Assembly: GCA_002239005.1 (NCBI GenBank)
Contig: MPNL01000004.1
Coordinates: 62,001 to 126,000, forward strand
Length of the DNA stretch: 64,000 bases
DNA from: Truepera sp. bin119
GTDB lineage: Bacteria; Deinococcota; Deinococci; Deinococcales; Trueperaceae
Direction: 5' to 3'
Positions 1-8,334 of the stretch are shown one piece after another (within the stretch, counting starts at the first letter, position 1; each line of letters begins with the position of its first letter). The notes under the pieces were generated by a model. That model saw only the letters and a program-made list of their open reading frames with translations, had not been told where the DNA came from and ran no database searches. The position numbers and the translations under genes were made by a program.

Positions 1-2
1 CC

Positions 3-257
3 CAAGAGGCCTTGCACAACGCCCTCCGGCACGCAAGAGCCCAAAACATCTGGCTGCGGCTGCGCCGGATGAGGGGTCGACTGGAACTCCGGGTTGAGGA
101 CGATGGTCGCGGCCTGCCTGTCGGGCTCAAGAGCGTAGGCCTAGGTATCGACAGGATGCGGGCACACGCCGAAAATATAGGTGGGAGCTTCCAGATCAAG
201 ACGCGCGACGCCGGAGGCGCCCTGGTCCTGATAGAGGTACCGTGGCCTTCCAGCTAA
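3..257 (+). CDS. Sensor histidine kinase, C-terminal fragment (NarL/DegS class)
   Basis: The window opens inside this gene, so only the last 84 or so codons are present. They form the HATPase_c domain of a two-component kinase: the N box reads QEALHNALRHA, followed by an ATP-lid region VEDDGRGLP and a GLGIDRMRAHAENIGG stretch typical of kinases paired with LuxR-type regulators. The gene overlaps the next one (GTG at 242), which is the cognate response regulator, so the two are translationally coupled. The signal sensed cannot be told because the sensor half lies outside the window. Confidence 0.85.
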   Translation, partial: QEALHNALRHARAQNIWLRLRRMRGRLELRVEDDGRGLPVGLKSVGLGIDRMRAHAENIGGSFQIKTRDAGGALVLIEVPWPSS

Positions 258-853
258 TGATCGTCGACGACCACCCCGTCGTCCGCGAGGGCCTCAAGGC
301 CTTCCTCGACCTTCAGGACGATCTTAAGGTGATCGCCGAGGCCGGCAGCTTGACCGAGATCCTCCCGAACATGCCTAGTGAACTCGACCTCGTCGTGCTC
401 GACCTCAAGCTCTCAGATGGGAACGCGCTGGGCATCATCCCCGAACTGCTCGCACACCCCGCGCAGCCGCGGGTGCTTATCCTCACAAGCTTCCTAGACG
501 AGCACTCGGTCCGCGAGGCCATGCGCCGCGGCGCCTCCGGCTACCTGTTAAAGCATGCGGGCCCCAGCGCCTTAGTCGACAAGATCAGGGCGGCCCTGCG
601 GGGAGAGGTACCACTCGACCCCGGGGCGGTTCGACTCCTCGTCAGCCCCGAGAACGACCCGCTCGCAGAGCTGACCCCCCGCGAGCGCGAGGTGCTCGGG
701 CTTATCGCCCAGGGGATGAGCAACAAACGCATCGCCCGTGCCCTGGGTATCGCAGAAAAGACGGTGAAGACCCACGCAGGCAATCTGTTTGCCAAGCTGG
801 GCGTCGCCGACCGGGTGCAGGCGGCTCTCCTCGCCAAGGAGCGCGGTCTGTAA
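242..853 (+). CDS. NarL/LuxR-family response regulator
   Basis: This 203-aa protein has a receiver domain at about residues 3-120, with acidic pair D9/D10, phospho-acceptor D54 (in VVLDLKLSDG) and the conserved Lys in GYLLKHAG. A C-terminal LuxR-type helix-turn-helix begins LTPREREVL and contains NKRIARALGIAEKTVKTH. It is a DNA-binding transcription factor phosphorylated by the overlapping upstream kinase. The start at GTG 242 is preferred because GAGG lies about 5 bases upstream; the alternative ATG at 257 overlaps the kinase stop (TAATG). Regulon unknown. Confidence 0.9.
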   Translation: MAFQLMIVDDHPVVREGLKAFLDLQDDLKVIAEAGSLTEILPNMPSELDLVVLDLKLSDGNALGIIPELLAHPAQPRVLILTSFLDEHSVREAMRRGASGYLLKHAGPSALVDKIRAALRGEVPLDPGAVRLLVSPENDPLAELTPREREVLGLIAQGMSNKRIARALGIAEKTVKTHAGNLFAKLGVADRVQAALLAKERGL

Positions 854-916
854 GCCCTCCCCTGGGGGCCAGGTAGGTCGTGCACCCCACCACCCTCCCG
901 CTGGGACTCACCGATC

Positions 917-2195
917 ATGACCAGGCGTAGGAAGCCCCTCCGAAAGAGATCTGTCCCGCCCCGGGGCGGGAACCCCTTAGCCCGACCCTTTGTCGGCGTC
1001 GACGGTTCGAGCCTCGCCTTCTTGCGTATCGGTTTCGGGCTGGTGATGCACTGGGAGGTGTGGCGCTACCTCAGCCACAACTGGATCCGTGAGTACTATA
1101 TCTGGCCAACGTTCAATTTCCCCTACCCCCTCTTCGAATGGGTCACCCCCCGGCCGGGACAGGGCATGTTCGTCCACTTCGCCCTGCTGGGGGTGCTGTC
1201 GCTACTTATCGCCCTCGGCCTCTGCTACCGGGTCAGCATGGCACTCTTCTTCGTCGCCATCACCTACGTCTTCTTGCTTGATGAAACCAACTACCTTAAC
1301 CACCTCCACCTGATCTGCATCCTGAGCTTCATCTTCGTGCCGGCCCACCGGCGCTTCTCCCTAGACCGCCTCATTACAGGTAGGGCGTGGCCCCGGACGG
1401 TGCCGCCCTGGTCGCTCCGGCTCATCGGCGGCCAGCTGGGAATCGCGCATTTCTTCGGCGGCGTGGCGAAGCCGAACATCGACTGGCTCTCAGGAAGGTC
1501 GTTGGCTGTAGGGGGGTTCGCCGAGCCCGCAAAGCTACCTCTCATCGGCCCGCTCTTCGGCGAGGGGTGGACATTTCATCGCCCATAGCGGCCTCCTGCT
1601 CGACCTCTTCATCGTTCCATTCCTGCTCCGGCGCCGGACCCGGGGGATCGCCTTCGCCCTCATCACGACCTTCCACCTGCTCAACGCCTACTGGTTCGAT
1701 ATCGGGATCTTCCCCTGGTTCATGATCCTCGCACCATCTTCGCCCCTCGCCGCCTGGCTCCCGTTGCACTTGGCGGTCCCGCTGCGGCACTACCTCACCC
1801 CCAGCATCGTGCACCGGAGTGAGGAGGGACACCGTTTCACCTGGCATATGAAGCCGAGGGGCAAAGAGGCCGAGGTTCGCTTCTTCGCCTTCGACCCGAA
1901 GACTCAGGAGAGCTGGAGCACCAACCAGCTCCTCTTCCTCACCAGCAGGCAGATCCAGAAAATGTCGAGCCGACCCTATATGATCCGGCAGCTCGCACGC
2001 TACTTGGCCGCCGAACCCGAGACCGACGGGAGGGAGGGGGTCGAGATCCGGGTGGAGTCCTTCGCTGCGCTTAACGGTCGACCCCGTCAGCTCCTGATCG
2101 ATCCGGAGGCGGACCTCGCGGCGGTGCCCGCCCACGCCCTGAGGCACAACCCGGGGATCGTTCCCCTAAAACCCCTCCTGCAGACCTCCCGCTAG
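917..2195 (+). pseudogene. HTTM-domain (vitamin K carboxylase-like) membrane protein, frameshifted
   Basis: Two frames join to give one protein of about 425 aa. The first frame (917-1588) has the HTTM membrane domain with several hydrophobic helices (FLRIGFGLVMHWEVWRY; LNHLHLICILSF) and ends abruptly with ...GEGWTFHRP. A second frame resumes near 1575 with FIAHSGLLLDLFIVPFLLRRR and FHLLNAYWFDIGIFPW and runs to 2195. One extra base in the TTT at about 1574-1576 explains the break. The HTTM family is related to vitamin K-dependent gamma-glutamyl carboxylase, but bacterial members have varied or unknown roles. It could be a recent pseudogene, a sequencing error, or programmed; the sequence alone does not decide. 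Confidence 0.75.
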
Positions 2196-2265
2196 CCCCG
2201 GGGGCATGCCCAGCCCCGCGCACCCGTATACTTTCGGGCATGACCACCACGAAGGAAGGGCCGAT

Positions 2266-2787
2266 ATGACGCGCCTCATCCTCCTAGGCATCGCTGTCTA
2301 CCTGCTGCTCGTCGGCATCGGCTTCCTACCGGGAGGTGGCGGCAGGCAGAACCCCCTGTTCATCGTCCTGGGGATCGTGTTTCTGATCCTGTCGAATGTA
2401 GTCCGCCGGCGCCGGCGCCTGAGACCCGGACCGAGAGGTGGGAGCGAGGGAGTCGAGATCCCGGAGGAACAGCTTCAGGAGATCCGGGCACTCGTGGGGG
2501 GCGGTCGAAAGATGGAGGCGGCCGAGCGCTACCGGGAGTTGACCGGGGTGGATATCACCTTAGCCCAGGCCTATGTCGAGAGCCTGGAGTCAGAGGCAAG
2601 AGGGACTGCACCGGATCCGACCTCAGCGACCTACGACTACAGTCTGCCCCTACCCAAGGAGCTCGAGGAGGCGATTCAGACCATCGCCGAGTCGAACCAG
2701 GGCGAGGCGATCCGGCGGGTCAGAGAGCTGACCGGGGTGGATCTCGCCGAGGCGAGGCACTACGTGGAGCGCCTCAAGCTGTACTGA
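2266..2787 (+). CDS. Membrane-anchored protein with two L7/L12-type helical repeats
   Basis: The 173-aa product has two N-terminal hydrophobic segments (about residues 3-20 and 29-44) followed by an RRRRRLR stop-transfer run. Two copies follow of a short module resembling the C-terminal domain of ribosomal protein L7/L12: IRALVGGGRKMEAAERYRELTG and IAESNQGEAIRRVRELTG, each followed by VDxxxAxxYVExL. The start at ATG 2266 is chosen for the strong GAAGGAAGG Shine-Dalgarno at 2251-2259; TATACT at 2227-2232 is a plausible -10 box. Proteins with this architecture are uncharacterised. Confidence 0.7.
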   Translation: MTRLILLGIAVYLLLVGIGFLPGGGGRQNPLFIVLGIVFLILSNVVRRRRRLRPGPRGGSEGVEIPEEQLQEIRALVGGGRKMEAAERYRELTGVDITLAQAYVESLESEARGTAPDPTSATYDYSLPLPKELEEAIQTIAESNQGEAIRRVRELTGVDLAEARHYVERLKLY

Positions 2788-2988
2788 GTCGAACCGGCGC
2801 AAGTCCCCGCGGACGCCGAAAGCCACGAGGCCGGTGGGCAGCAGGGGGAAGGTGCCAGCGCGGGCAAGACGATCCGATGACAGCGATCGAGTCGGGAGTG
2901 GATTCCGGTGTTGCCGATCCTAGACAGGCAGGGTGGCCAGGGGGGAGAATAGGAACCCCAGCAGGTGGGAGATTCGAAGGAGGGAAAC

Positions 2989-3084
2989 GTGAAACGCGCC
3001 ACCGGGTATCTGCCAGCCTCCACCGGAAGGTTTGGGGCTCGCCACGCCCTGCACCCTGACCGGTCGCTGGGCAAGCAAGAGTAG
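2989..3084 (+). CDS. Possible 31-aa leader peptide before the AraC gene
   Basis: A GTG at 2989 follows a strong GAAGGAGGGAAAC ribosome-binding site and opens a 31-codon frame that stops 6 bases before the AraC start. The peptide is basic and matches nothing I know. The excellent ribosome-binding site and tight spacing suggest translation coupled to the regulator, but the frame is short enough to be chance. The rest of 2788-3090 shows nothing else. Confidence 0.3.
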   Translation: MKRATGYLPASTGRFGARHALHPDRSLGKQE

Positions 3085-3090
3085 GGCACG

Positions 3091-3888
3091 ATGCTGAGTA
3101 CCGATCACGCCTACTTTAACGAGGTCGTCGATGACCCCGGAGGTACCCTCGGCCCCCGGGTACTGACCAGGCTGCAACTGGTAATGATCCACCGGGGAGG
3201 CTGCACCATCGCCCACAACGACCGCGAGTTCCGACTCGCGGAGGGCCAGGCGGCGCTCCTCTGGCCGGGCGAGCGGGAGTACCTCCGTTCGTCCCGCGAG
3301 GTCCCGACCCACCGGAGCTGGTGCAAGGTGGAGGTGGCGTTCGCCAGCTCCAGCCTCCGAGAGGGGTTGCGAACGAGATCAGGACCCCTCGTCCTCACCC
3401 ACCGTTTAGAAGCGTTGATGCGGGTCGGCCTGTCACTCAAGAACGAGTCCGGCGAGGCCGCTGAGAGGCTCAGGAACAGCATCGCCGCGAGCCTCCTGCT
3501 GGAGTACACCCTGAAGGTGCAACCCGACCGCGACCAGATCTTGCCCCCCGCAGTCGAGCGGGTCAAACGCTACGTGGCCCTGCACTTCGCCGAGCCGGTA
3601 AGCCTAAGCGATCTGGTCACTGCCTCGCAGGTGAGTCGCTCGCACCTCAATCGGCTCTTCCGGGCTCACGTAGGCACCACGCCGATCCGCTACCTCTGGC
3701 AGGTGCGCGTTTCGGAGGGTGTCCGACTTCTGCGGGACACCGAACTCCCCATCCTGGGTGTGGCCGAGCGGACGGGCTTCGCCACCCCGACCCATTTCGC
3801 CCGGATGATCAGGGCGACCCACCGCCGGCCACCCTCCGCACTTCGGCGTAGCCACCTCTACGAAGGGGGTCTCAGGCTGACGCCGTAA
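3091..3888 (+). CDS. AraC-family transcriptional regulator
   Basis: This 265-aa protein has an N-terminal cupin-like sensing half (residues about 1-150; GQAALLWPGEREYL resembles the arabinose-binding jelly roll) and a C-terminal AraC DNA-binding half with two helix-turn-helix motifs: LSDLVTASQVSRSHLNRLFRAHVG and ILGVAERTGFATPTHFARMIRA, followed by the family's P-S-A-L-R ending. It probably activates carbohydrate or small-molecule genes. No obvious target is adjacent; the operon beginning at 3990 lies just downstream on the same strand. Confidence 0.85.
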   Translation: MLSTDHAYFNEVVDDPGGTLGPRVLTRLQLVMIHRGGCTIAHNDREFRLAEGQAALLWPGEREYLRSSREVPTHRSWCKVEVAFASSSLREGLRTRSGPLVLTHRLEALMRVGLSLKNESGEAAERLRNSIAASLLLEYTLKVQPDRDQILPPAVERVKRYVALHFAEPVSLSDLVTASQVSRSHLNRLFRAHVGTTPIRYLWQVRVSEGVRLLRDTELPILGVAERTGFATPTHFARMIRATHRRPPSALRRSHLYEGGLRLTP

Positions 3889-3989
3889 GCTCCGGCAACC
3901 GGGACCAAAGTCGCAACTCCTACCGGGACCTCCTGCCGAGGCAGGGAGGCCTGCGCGGGGAGCATCCTTAAGGCGTAAGGAGGCCCCCC

Positions 3990-4127
3990 ATGCTCACTTC
4001 AACCCTGCAGCCGATCGCGAACTACATCGTGGGGAGACGGACCCAGAAGGGCTTCGGTCACCTCCCCGAAGGAGATCTCCGCTGGCAGGCAGCTGCAAGG
4101 GAGACCCGTGGAGGGAGGCCGGCATGA
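3990..4127 (+). CDS. Small 45-aa protein coupled to the SDR gene
   Basis: ATG 3990 follows a near-perfect TAAGGAGG site (3976-3983) and opens a 45-codon frame whose stop overlaps the next start (ATGA, 4124-4127). The peptide begins MLTSTLQPIANYIVGRR and has no signal peptide or clear domain. The ribosome-binding site and the four-base overlap make it likely to be translated. It may be a real small protein or a coupling leader for the SDR gene. Confidence 0.55.
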   Translation: MLTSTLQPIANYIVGRRTQKGFGHLPEGDLRWQAAARETRGGRPA

Positions 4128-4831
4128 ACCGCGCCCTCATCACCGGAGCGAGTCGAGGTCTCGGCAGAACCCTCGCCACCTTCCTCGCCAATCAGGGTTA
4201 CACCCTGACCCTCACCGGTCGAGGAGAGGCTGCGCTCGAGGAGGTGCGCGACGAACTGTCGCAACGGGCCCAGGTGACCGCACTGGCGGGCGATATCTCC
4301 GAGCGAGAGCATCGCCTGGCGCTGCGCAGGGCCACGAGCGGCGGTCTCGACCTGCTCATAAACAACGCCTCAGATCTGGGCACGACCCCCCTTCCCGCCC
4401 TGGTCGACTACGATCTCAAGCGGTTGCGCAGCACCTTCGAGACGAACGTGATCGCCCCACTGGCACTGATCCAGGAGCTACTGCCAGCGCTTAAAGAGCG
4501 TGGCGGTCTGGTCATCAACCTCTCCTCCGACGCCGCACTGGGAGGCTACCGAGGCTGGGGCGGCTACGGCGCCAGCAAGGCGGCGCTCGATCTCATCAGC
4601 AAGACTCTGGGCACCGAGTTGCGCGACGTCGCCGTGGTGAGCGTCGACCCAGGGGAGATGCGCACCCAGATGCATCAGGAGGCGTTCCCAGGCGAGGATA
4701 TCTCGGACCGGCCCCTCCCCGAGGTCACGCTGCCCTTCTGGGCCTGGCTGCTCGGCCAGCCCCGATCCGGGCTCAGCGGCCGCAGGTTCCGGGCGCAGGC
4801 GGACACCTGGGAGACGGAGGGGGCTCTATGA
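4124..4831 (+). CDS. Short-chain dehydrogenase/reductase (SDR)
   Basis: The 235-aa protein is a classical SDR. The cofactor-binding glycine motif is GASRGLGR at residues 8-15, NNAS follows in the middle, and the catalytic set is Ser of NLSSDAA with YGASK (Tyr and Lys). It is an NAD(P)-dependent cytosolic oxidoreductase; the substrate is unknown. The gene overlaps the upstream 45-aa frame and the downstream QueA-like gene by 4 bases each (ATGA), so the three form one translationally coupled operon. Fixed linkage to a QueA-like gene hints at a shared pathway. Confidence 0.85.
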   Translation: MNRALITGASRGLGRTLATFLANQGYTLTLTGRGEAALEEVRDELSQRAQVTALAGDISEREHRLALRRATSGGLDLLINNASDLGTTPLPALVDYDLKRLRSTFETNVIAPLALIQELLPALKERGGLVINLSSDAALGGYRGWGGYGASKAALDLISKTLGTELRDVAVVSVDPGEMRTQMHQEAFPGEDISDRPLPEVTLPFWAWLLGQPRSGLSGRRFRAQADTWETEGAL

Positions 4832-5907
4832 GTCTGACCCTGGCCGATCTCGCGTTCGACCGCCCGCCGGGCCTGCAGGCCACCACCCCACCCGAATTCC
4901 GGGGGCGCGACCGCGACGATGTCCGGCTGCTGGTAAGCGATGAGGACGGACACCGGCACAGCCACTTCACCCGACTCGCGGAACAGCTCGCACCTGGCGA
5001 CCTGCTGGTGGCGAACCGGAGTGCCACCCTGCCGGCGAGCCTCCCCGCTCTAGGCCCCTTCGGCAGAATGCTCCTTAACCTCTCGACCCGCTACGCCCCC
5101 GGTCTCTGGTTGACCGAGCCACGCTTTAGCCACGCCGAACCCGGTCCACTCCCCCTAAGCGCGGGCGAGATCTTGGAGGTGGCCGGCTTAGAGGCGCAGC
5201 TGGTGGCCCCCTACCCAGGGCTTGAGCGCCTCTGGTTCGTCCACTTCCGGGGGGACGTAGCGGCGGCGATGAGTGCGCACGGTCGCCCCATCCGCTACGG
5301 CTACCTCGAGCGCTCCTACCCCCTCTCCGCCTACCAGACCCTCTTCGCCGACCGGCCCGGCTCTGCCGAGATGCCCTCCGCCGGCCGCCCCTTCTCGAAC
5401 CGGGTGCTGTCCACCCTCAAGGCTCACGGGGTCGGCGTGGCGACACTCACCCTGCATACGGGCGTGAGCAGCCTCGAGGTCGAGGTGGAGGATCTAGACG
5501 ACCTCACCCTCTACGCTGAGCCGTTCGAGGTCCCCGCCCCAACGGCGGAGAGGGTGAACGCGGCCCGCTCGGGCGGCCACCGGGTGATCGCAATAGGCAC
5601 CACCGTGGTTCGGGCCTTGGAGAGCGCCTTCGACGGGGAACGGGTGCAGCCGAGCCGCGGCTTCACCGGCAGATTCATCCGCCCCGGTGTCGGGGGTGAC
5701 GCGGTGAACGGCATCCTCACCGGCCTACACGATCCCCAAGCGACCCACCTGGCGATGCTCTACGCCATCGCCGGCAGAGACACCGTGATGGAGGGCTACG
5801 CCGAGGCTGTCCGGGCCCGCTACCGCTGGCACGAGTTCGGCGACAGCCACCTGATCCTGAACGGTCCCGCAGGAAGGGATCGACCGGTCGCCGGGCCGAC
5901 CGCCTGA
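4828..5907 (+). CDS. QueA-like S-adenosylmethionine:tRNA ribosyltransferase-isomerase
   Basis: The 359-aa protein has the length and layout of QueA, which transfers and isomerises the ribosyl part of S-adenosylmethionine onto 7-aminomethyl-7-deazaguanine in tRNA. Family signatures seen are LAPGDLLVANRSATLPASL, YQTLFADRPGSAEMPSAG, THTG-like TLTLHTGVSS and IAIGTTVVRALES. It is divergent: the usual PTAGLHF motif reads PSAGRPF, losing the His. It may therefore be a paralogue with another substrate rather than true QueA. It is last in the 45-aa/SDR/QueA-like operon. Confidence 0.7.
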   Translation: MSLTLADLAFDRPPGLQATTPPEFRGRDRDDVRLLVSDEDGHRHSHFTRLAEQLAPGDLLVANRSATLPASLPALGPFGRMLLNLSTRYAPGLWLTEPRFSHAEPGPLPLSAGEILEVAGLEAQLVAPYPGLERLWFVHFRGDVAAAMSAHGRPIRYGYLERSYPLSAYQTLFADRPGSAEMPSAGRPFSNRVLSTLKAHGVGVATLTLHTGVSSLEVEVEDLDDLTLYAEPFEVPAPTAERVNAARSGGHRVIAIGTTVVRALESAFDGERVQPSRGFTGRFIRPGVGGDAVNGILTGLHDPQATHLAMLYAIAGRDTVMEGYAEAVRARYRWHEFGDSHLILNGPAGRDRPVAGPTA

Positions 5908-6049
5908 CGACCGGACCACCCCCCTGTTCGCCAGCCACCGCTGGCGAGGCACACGACACTTCAGGCATCTCGTACCATGGCCTACATAACCCCTCGTTCG
6001 GCAGCTCCGGGCGGACGAACCCAGACGCCGGGCGGAAAGGAGAGGTACT

Positions 6050-6361
6050 GTGGCCCACTACCTGGTGAGCGCTCGAGTAAGGGGCGATCTCGACGACCTC
6101 AAGAGCAGGCTCGACGGCGGAGAGATCCGGGCCCTGCGCCCCTTCGGCCTGGCCCTGGACCAGGGCCTCCGCGGGGCCCGGATCGCCGAGTCCGGCAGGA
6201 TCGTCTGGGAGGAGGAGGACTACTGCTCTCCCCCGCTGGCGATGGAGCGGGCCGCCGTGCTCGACCGCTACTTCGACACCCTCGAGGTAGAGTCCGTCCG
6301 TCAGGGGGAGGGGTGGTCGCGCACCAAACGGCTGACCCCGCTCTGGAGGGAGAGGACGTGA
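6050..6361 (+). CDS. 103-aa hypothetical protein coupled to the Rieske fusion gene
   Basis: GTG 6050 follows AAAGGAGAGG at a good distance. The product is soluble and acidic-basic mixed (MAHYLVSARVRGDLDDLKSRL ...), with no membrane segment or cysteine pair that suggests metal binding. Its stop overlaps the next start (GTGA at 6358-6361), so it is co-translated with the Rieske protein and may be a partner or small subunit. I do not recognise the family. Confidence 0.6.
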   Translation: MAHYLVSARVRGDLDDLKSRLDGGEIRALRPFGLALDQGLRGARIAESGRIVWEEEDYCSPPLAMERAAVLDRYFDTLEVESVRQGEGWSRTKRLTPLWRERT

Positions 6362-8121
6362 CCGTTCCCGAGAGACGGCTTGTTCAGGCCGCGTCGGTCG
6401 CCGAGGTCGAGGCCACCGGCATGAAGCCGGTCAATGTCGGGGGCAGCGTGGTGCTGCTGATCGCCCACGAGGGGACGATCCAGGCGATCGACAACCGCTG
6501 TCCCCACAAAGGCTTTCCGCTGGCCCGCGGCACACTCCGGGACGGCATCCTCACCTGCCACTGGCACCATGCCCGCTTCGAGATCTGCTCGGGCGGAACC
6601 TTCGACCCGTTCGCCGACGACGTCCGGACCTACCCCCTGGAGATCAAGGGGGAGGAGATCTGGGTGGACCCGACCCCCGAACGGGACGAGGTAGCGCACC
6701 AGCGCCGGCGCCTTCAGGACGGACTCAAGCACAATCTGAGGCTGGTCATGGCCAAGGCCACCATCGGCCTCATGGCCGAGGGTGAGGAGCCGGCCGGACT
6801 GCTCGAGATCGGCGGGCGCTTCGGCGCGACCCAGCGGGACGCCGGCTGGCGCGATGGGCTCACCATCCTGACCGCCATGGCGAACATCCTGCCCCACTTG
6901 GCCGCCGACGATCGCCCCCTGGCCCTGTTTCACGGCATGCTCCACGTGGCCAACAGTGTCCAAGGACAGCGCCCCCACTTCGATGTGGGTCCCCTGCCCG
7001 GCGGCGAGACCGATCCAGAGCGGCTTAAGGCGTGGCTGCGGGAGTTCGCCGAGGTCCGCGACCGGGACGGCGTCGAACGGGTGGTGCTCTCGTCATTGCA
7101 GGCGAACCATGACGCCGAGGGGCTGGCCGACATGCTCTTCAGCGCGGTGACCGATCACTACTTCATCGGCGGTGGCCACTCGATCGACTTTGTCAACAAG
7201 GCGTTCGAACTGCTAGACGTAATCGGCTGGCAGCACAGCCCCGAGATCCTGGTTAGCGTGATCCCCGGTATTACCGCCGGCACCCGGATGGAAGAGACCA
7301 GCACCTGGCGCACACCCGTGGATCTGGTGGGACTTCTTGAGCCGGTCTTCAGCGACCTACTGGCTGGCAGGCTCAGCGACGGCCACTCCGACGGGCGGCT
7401 CGCCGACGCAGACTTCGACGCCCTGATAGCGAGGCTGATGGGCGACGATCCGACCGCCATCATCCGGGCGCTGGCCGACCTGTTGGTAGCGGGGGTCGCC
7501 CTGACCGAGCTCTCGCTGGCCCTAAGCTTCGCGGCCGCGCTACGGGTGGCGCGCTTCCACCTGTCCAACGAATTCAACGACTGGGTCGCGGTGCTTCACA
7601 CCTTCACCAGCGCCAACGCCACCCACCGACTGCTCAAGCGGGCCCCCTCGCTCGAGGGTGCGCGAGCGATCTGGCACAGCGCCATGGACCTCTATCTACA
7701 CCGCTTCCTCAACGCCCCGGCCGCCAGGCAACCCAGCGATACCTGCGTCGCCGGGCTCCCCACAGGCGGCAACGAACTGCTGGCGAACCTCCTCGAACTC
7801 ACCGACGGTCGTCAGAGGGTTGAAGAGGCCGCCGCCACCACCTACCACTATCTGAAGGGCGGCTACGACGATGCCCCCCTGCTCGCGACCCTCGGAAAGA
7901 CCCTGCTGCGCGAGGATGGCGAATTCCACTCTTATCAGATGCTCGAGGCCGGCCTAGGACTCTACCTCGAGCTTCGGGGCCGTCGGCCCGATCTCGCCCC
8001 GACCGTGCTGGTGGCTGTCGCCCGCTACCTGGCCGGCCACGCCCCCACCGACCGGGCGACCACCCAGACCTACCGGGTCGCGGCCCGACTGCAGGCGGGA
8101 GGGGCGCTGATGGCGGACTGA
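6358..8121 (+). CDS. Rieske [2Fe-2S] protein fused to a large helical domain
   Basis: The 587-aa product starts with a Rieske domain (residues about 5-105): CPHKGF and CHWHHARFEICSGG supply the two Cys and two His ligands. The remaining 470 residues are rich in Ala and Leu, largely helical, and hold many His (HGMLH, HYFIGGGHSIDFVNKAFE, HTFTSANATH), which could make a second metal site. I do not recognise this part. The start at GTG 6358 is chosen because it overlaps the upstream stop. The domain order suggests an electron-transfer module feeding an unknown oxidase or oxygenase. Confidence 0.75.
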   Translation: MTVPERRLVQAASVAEVEATGMKPVNVGGSVVLLIAHEGTIQAIDNRCPHKGFPLARGTLRDGILTCHWHHARFEICSGGTFDPFADDVRTYPLEIKGEEIWVDPTPERDEVAHQRRRLQDGLKHNLRLVMAKATIGLMAEGEEPAGLLEIGGRFGATQRDAGWRDGLTILTAMANILPHLAADDRPLALFHGMLHVANSVQGQRPHFDVGPLPGGETDPERLKAWLREFAEVRDRDGVERVVLSSLQANHDAEGLADMLFSAVTDHYFIGGGHSIDFVNKAFELLDVIGWQHSPEILVSVIPGITAGTRMEETSTWRTPVDLVGLLEPVFSDLLAGRLSDGHSDGRLADADFDALIARLMGDDPTAIIRALADLLVAGVALTELSLALSFAAALRVARFHLSNEFNDWVAVLHTFTSANATHRLLKRAPSLEGARAIWHSAMDLYLHRFLNAPAARQPSDTCVAGLPTGGNELLANLLELTDGRQRVEEAAATTYHYLKGGYDDAPLLATLGKTLLREDGEFHSYQMLEAGLGLYLELRGRRPDLAPTVLVAVARYLAGHAPTDRATTQTYRVAARLQAGGALMAD

Positions 8122-8334
8122 GGGTTGTGGGGCCTGCGTTCCCCCGGCAAAGTCGGGAGCGGGGCATGGTCGCCGAGAGCGCCGTGGTAGCTACTCTGGG
8201 CTGTGGGCATCTCCCTCCCACTCCGGGCGAGGGTCACCGAATCCCTTGGCCGGGCGAACGTAGCTGACAGGAGCACACCATCAGGAGGGCACCCGGACCA
8301 GGGAGCGGGCTCGCTCAGGCCAGGGCCGAGTCCG

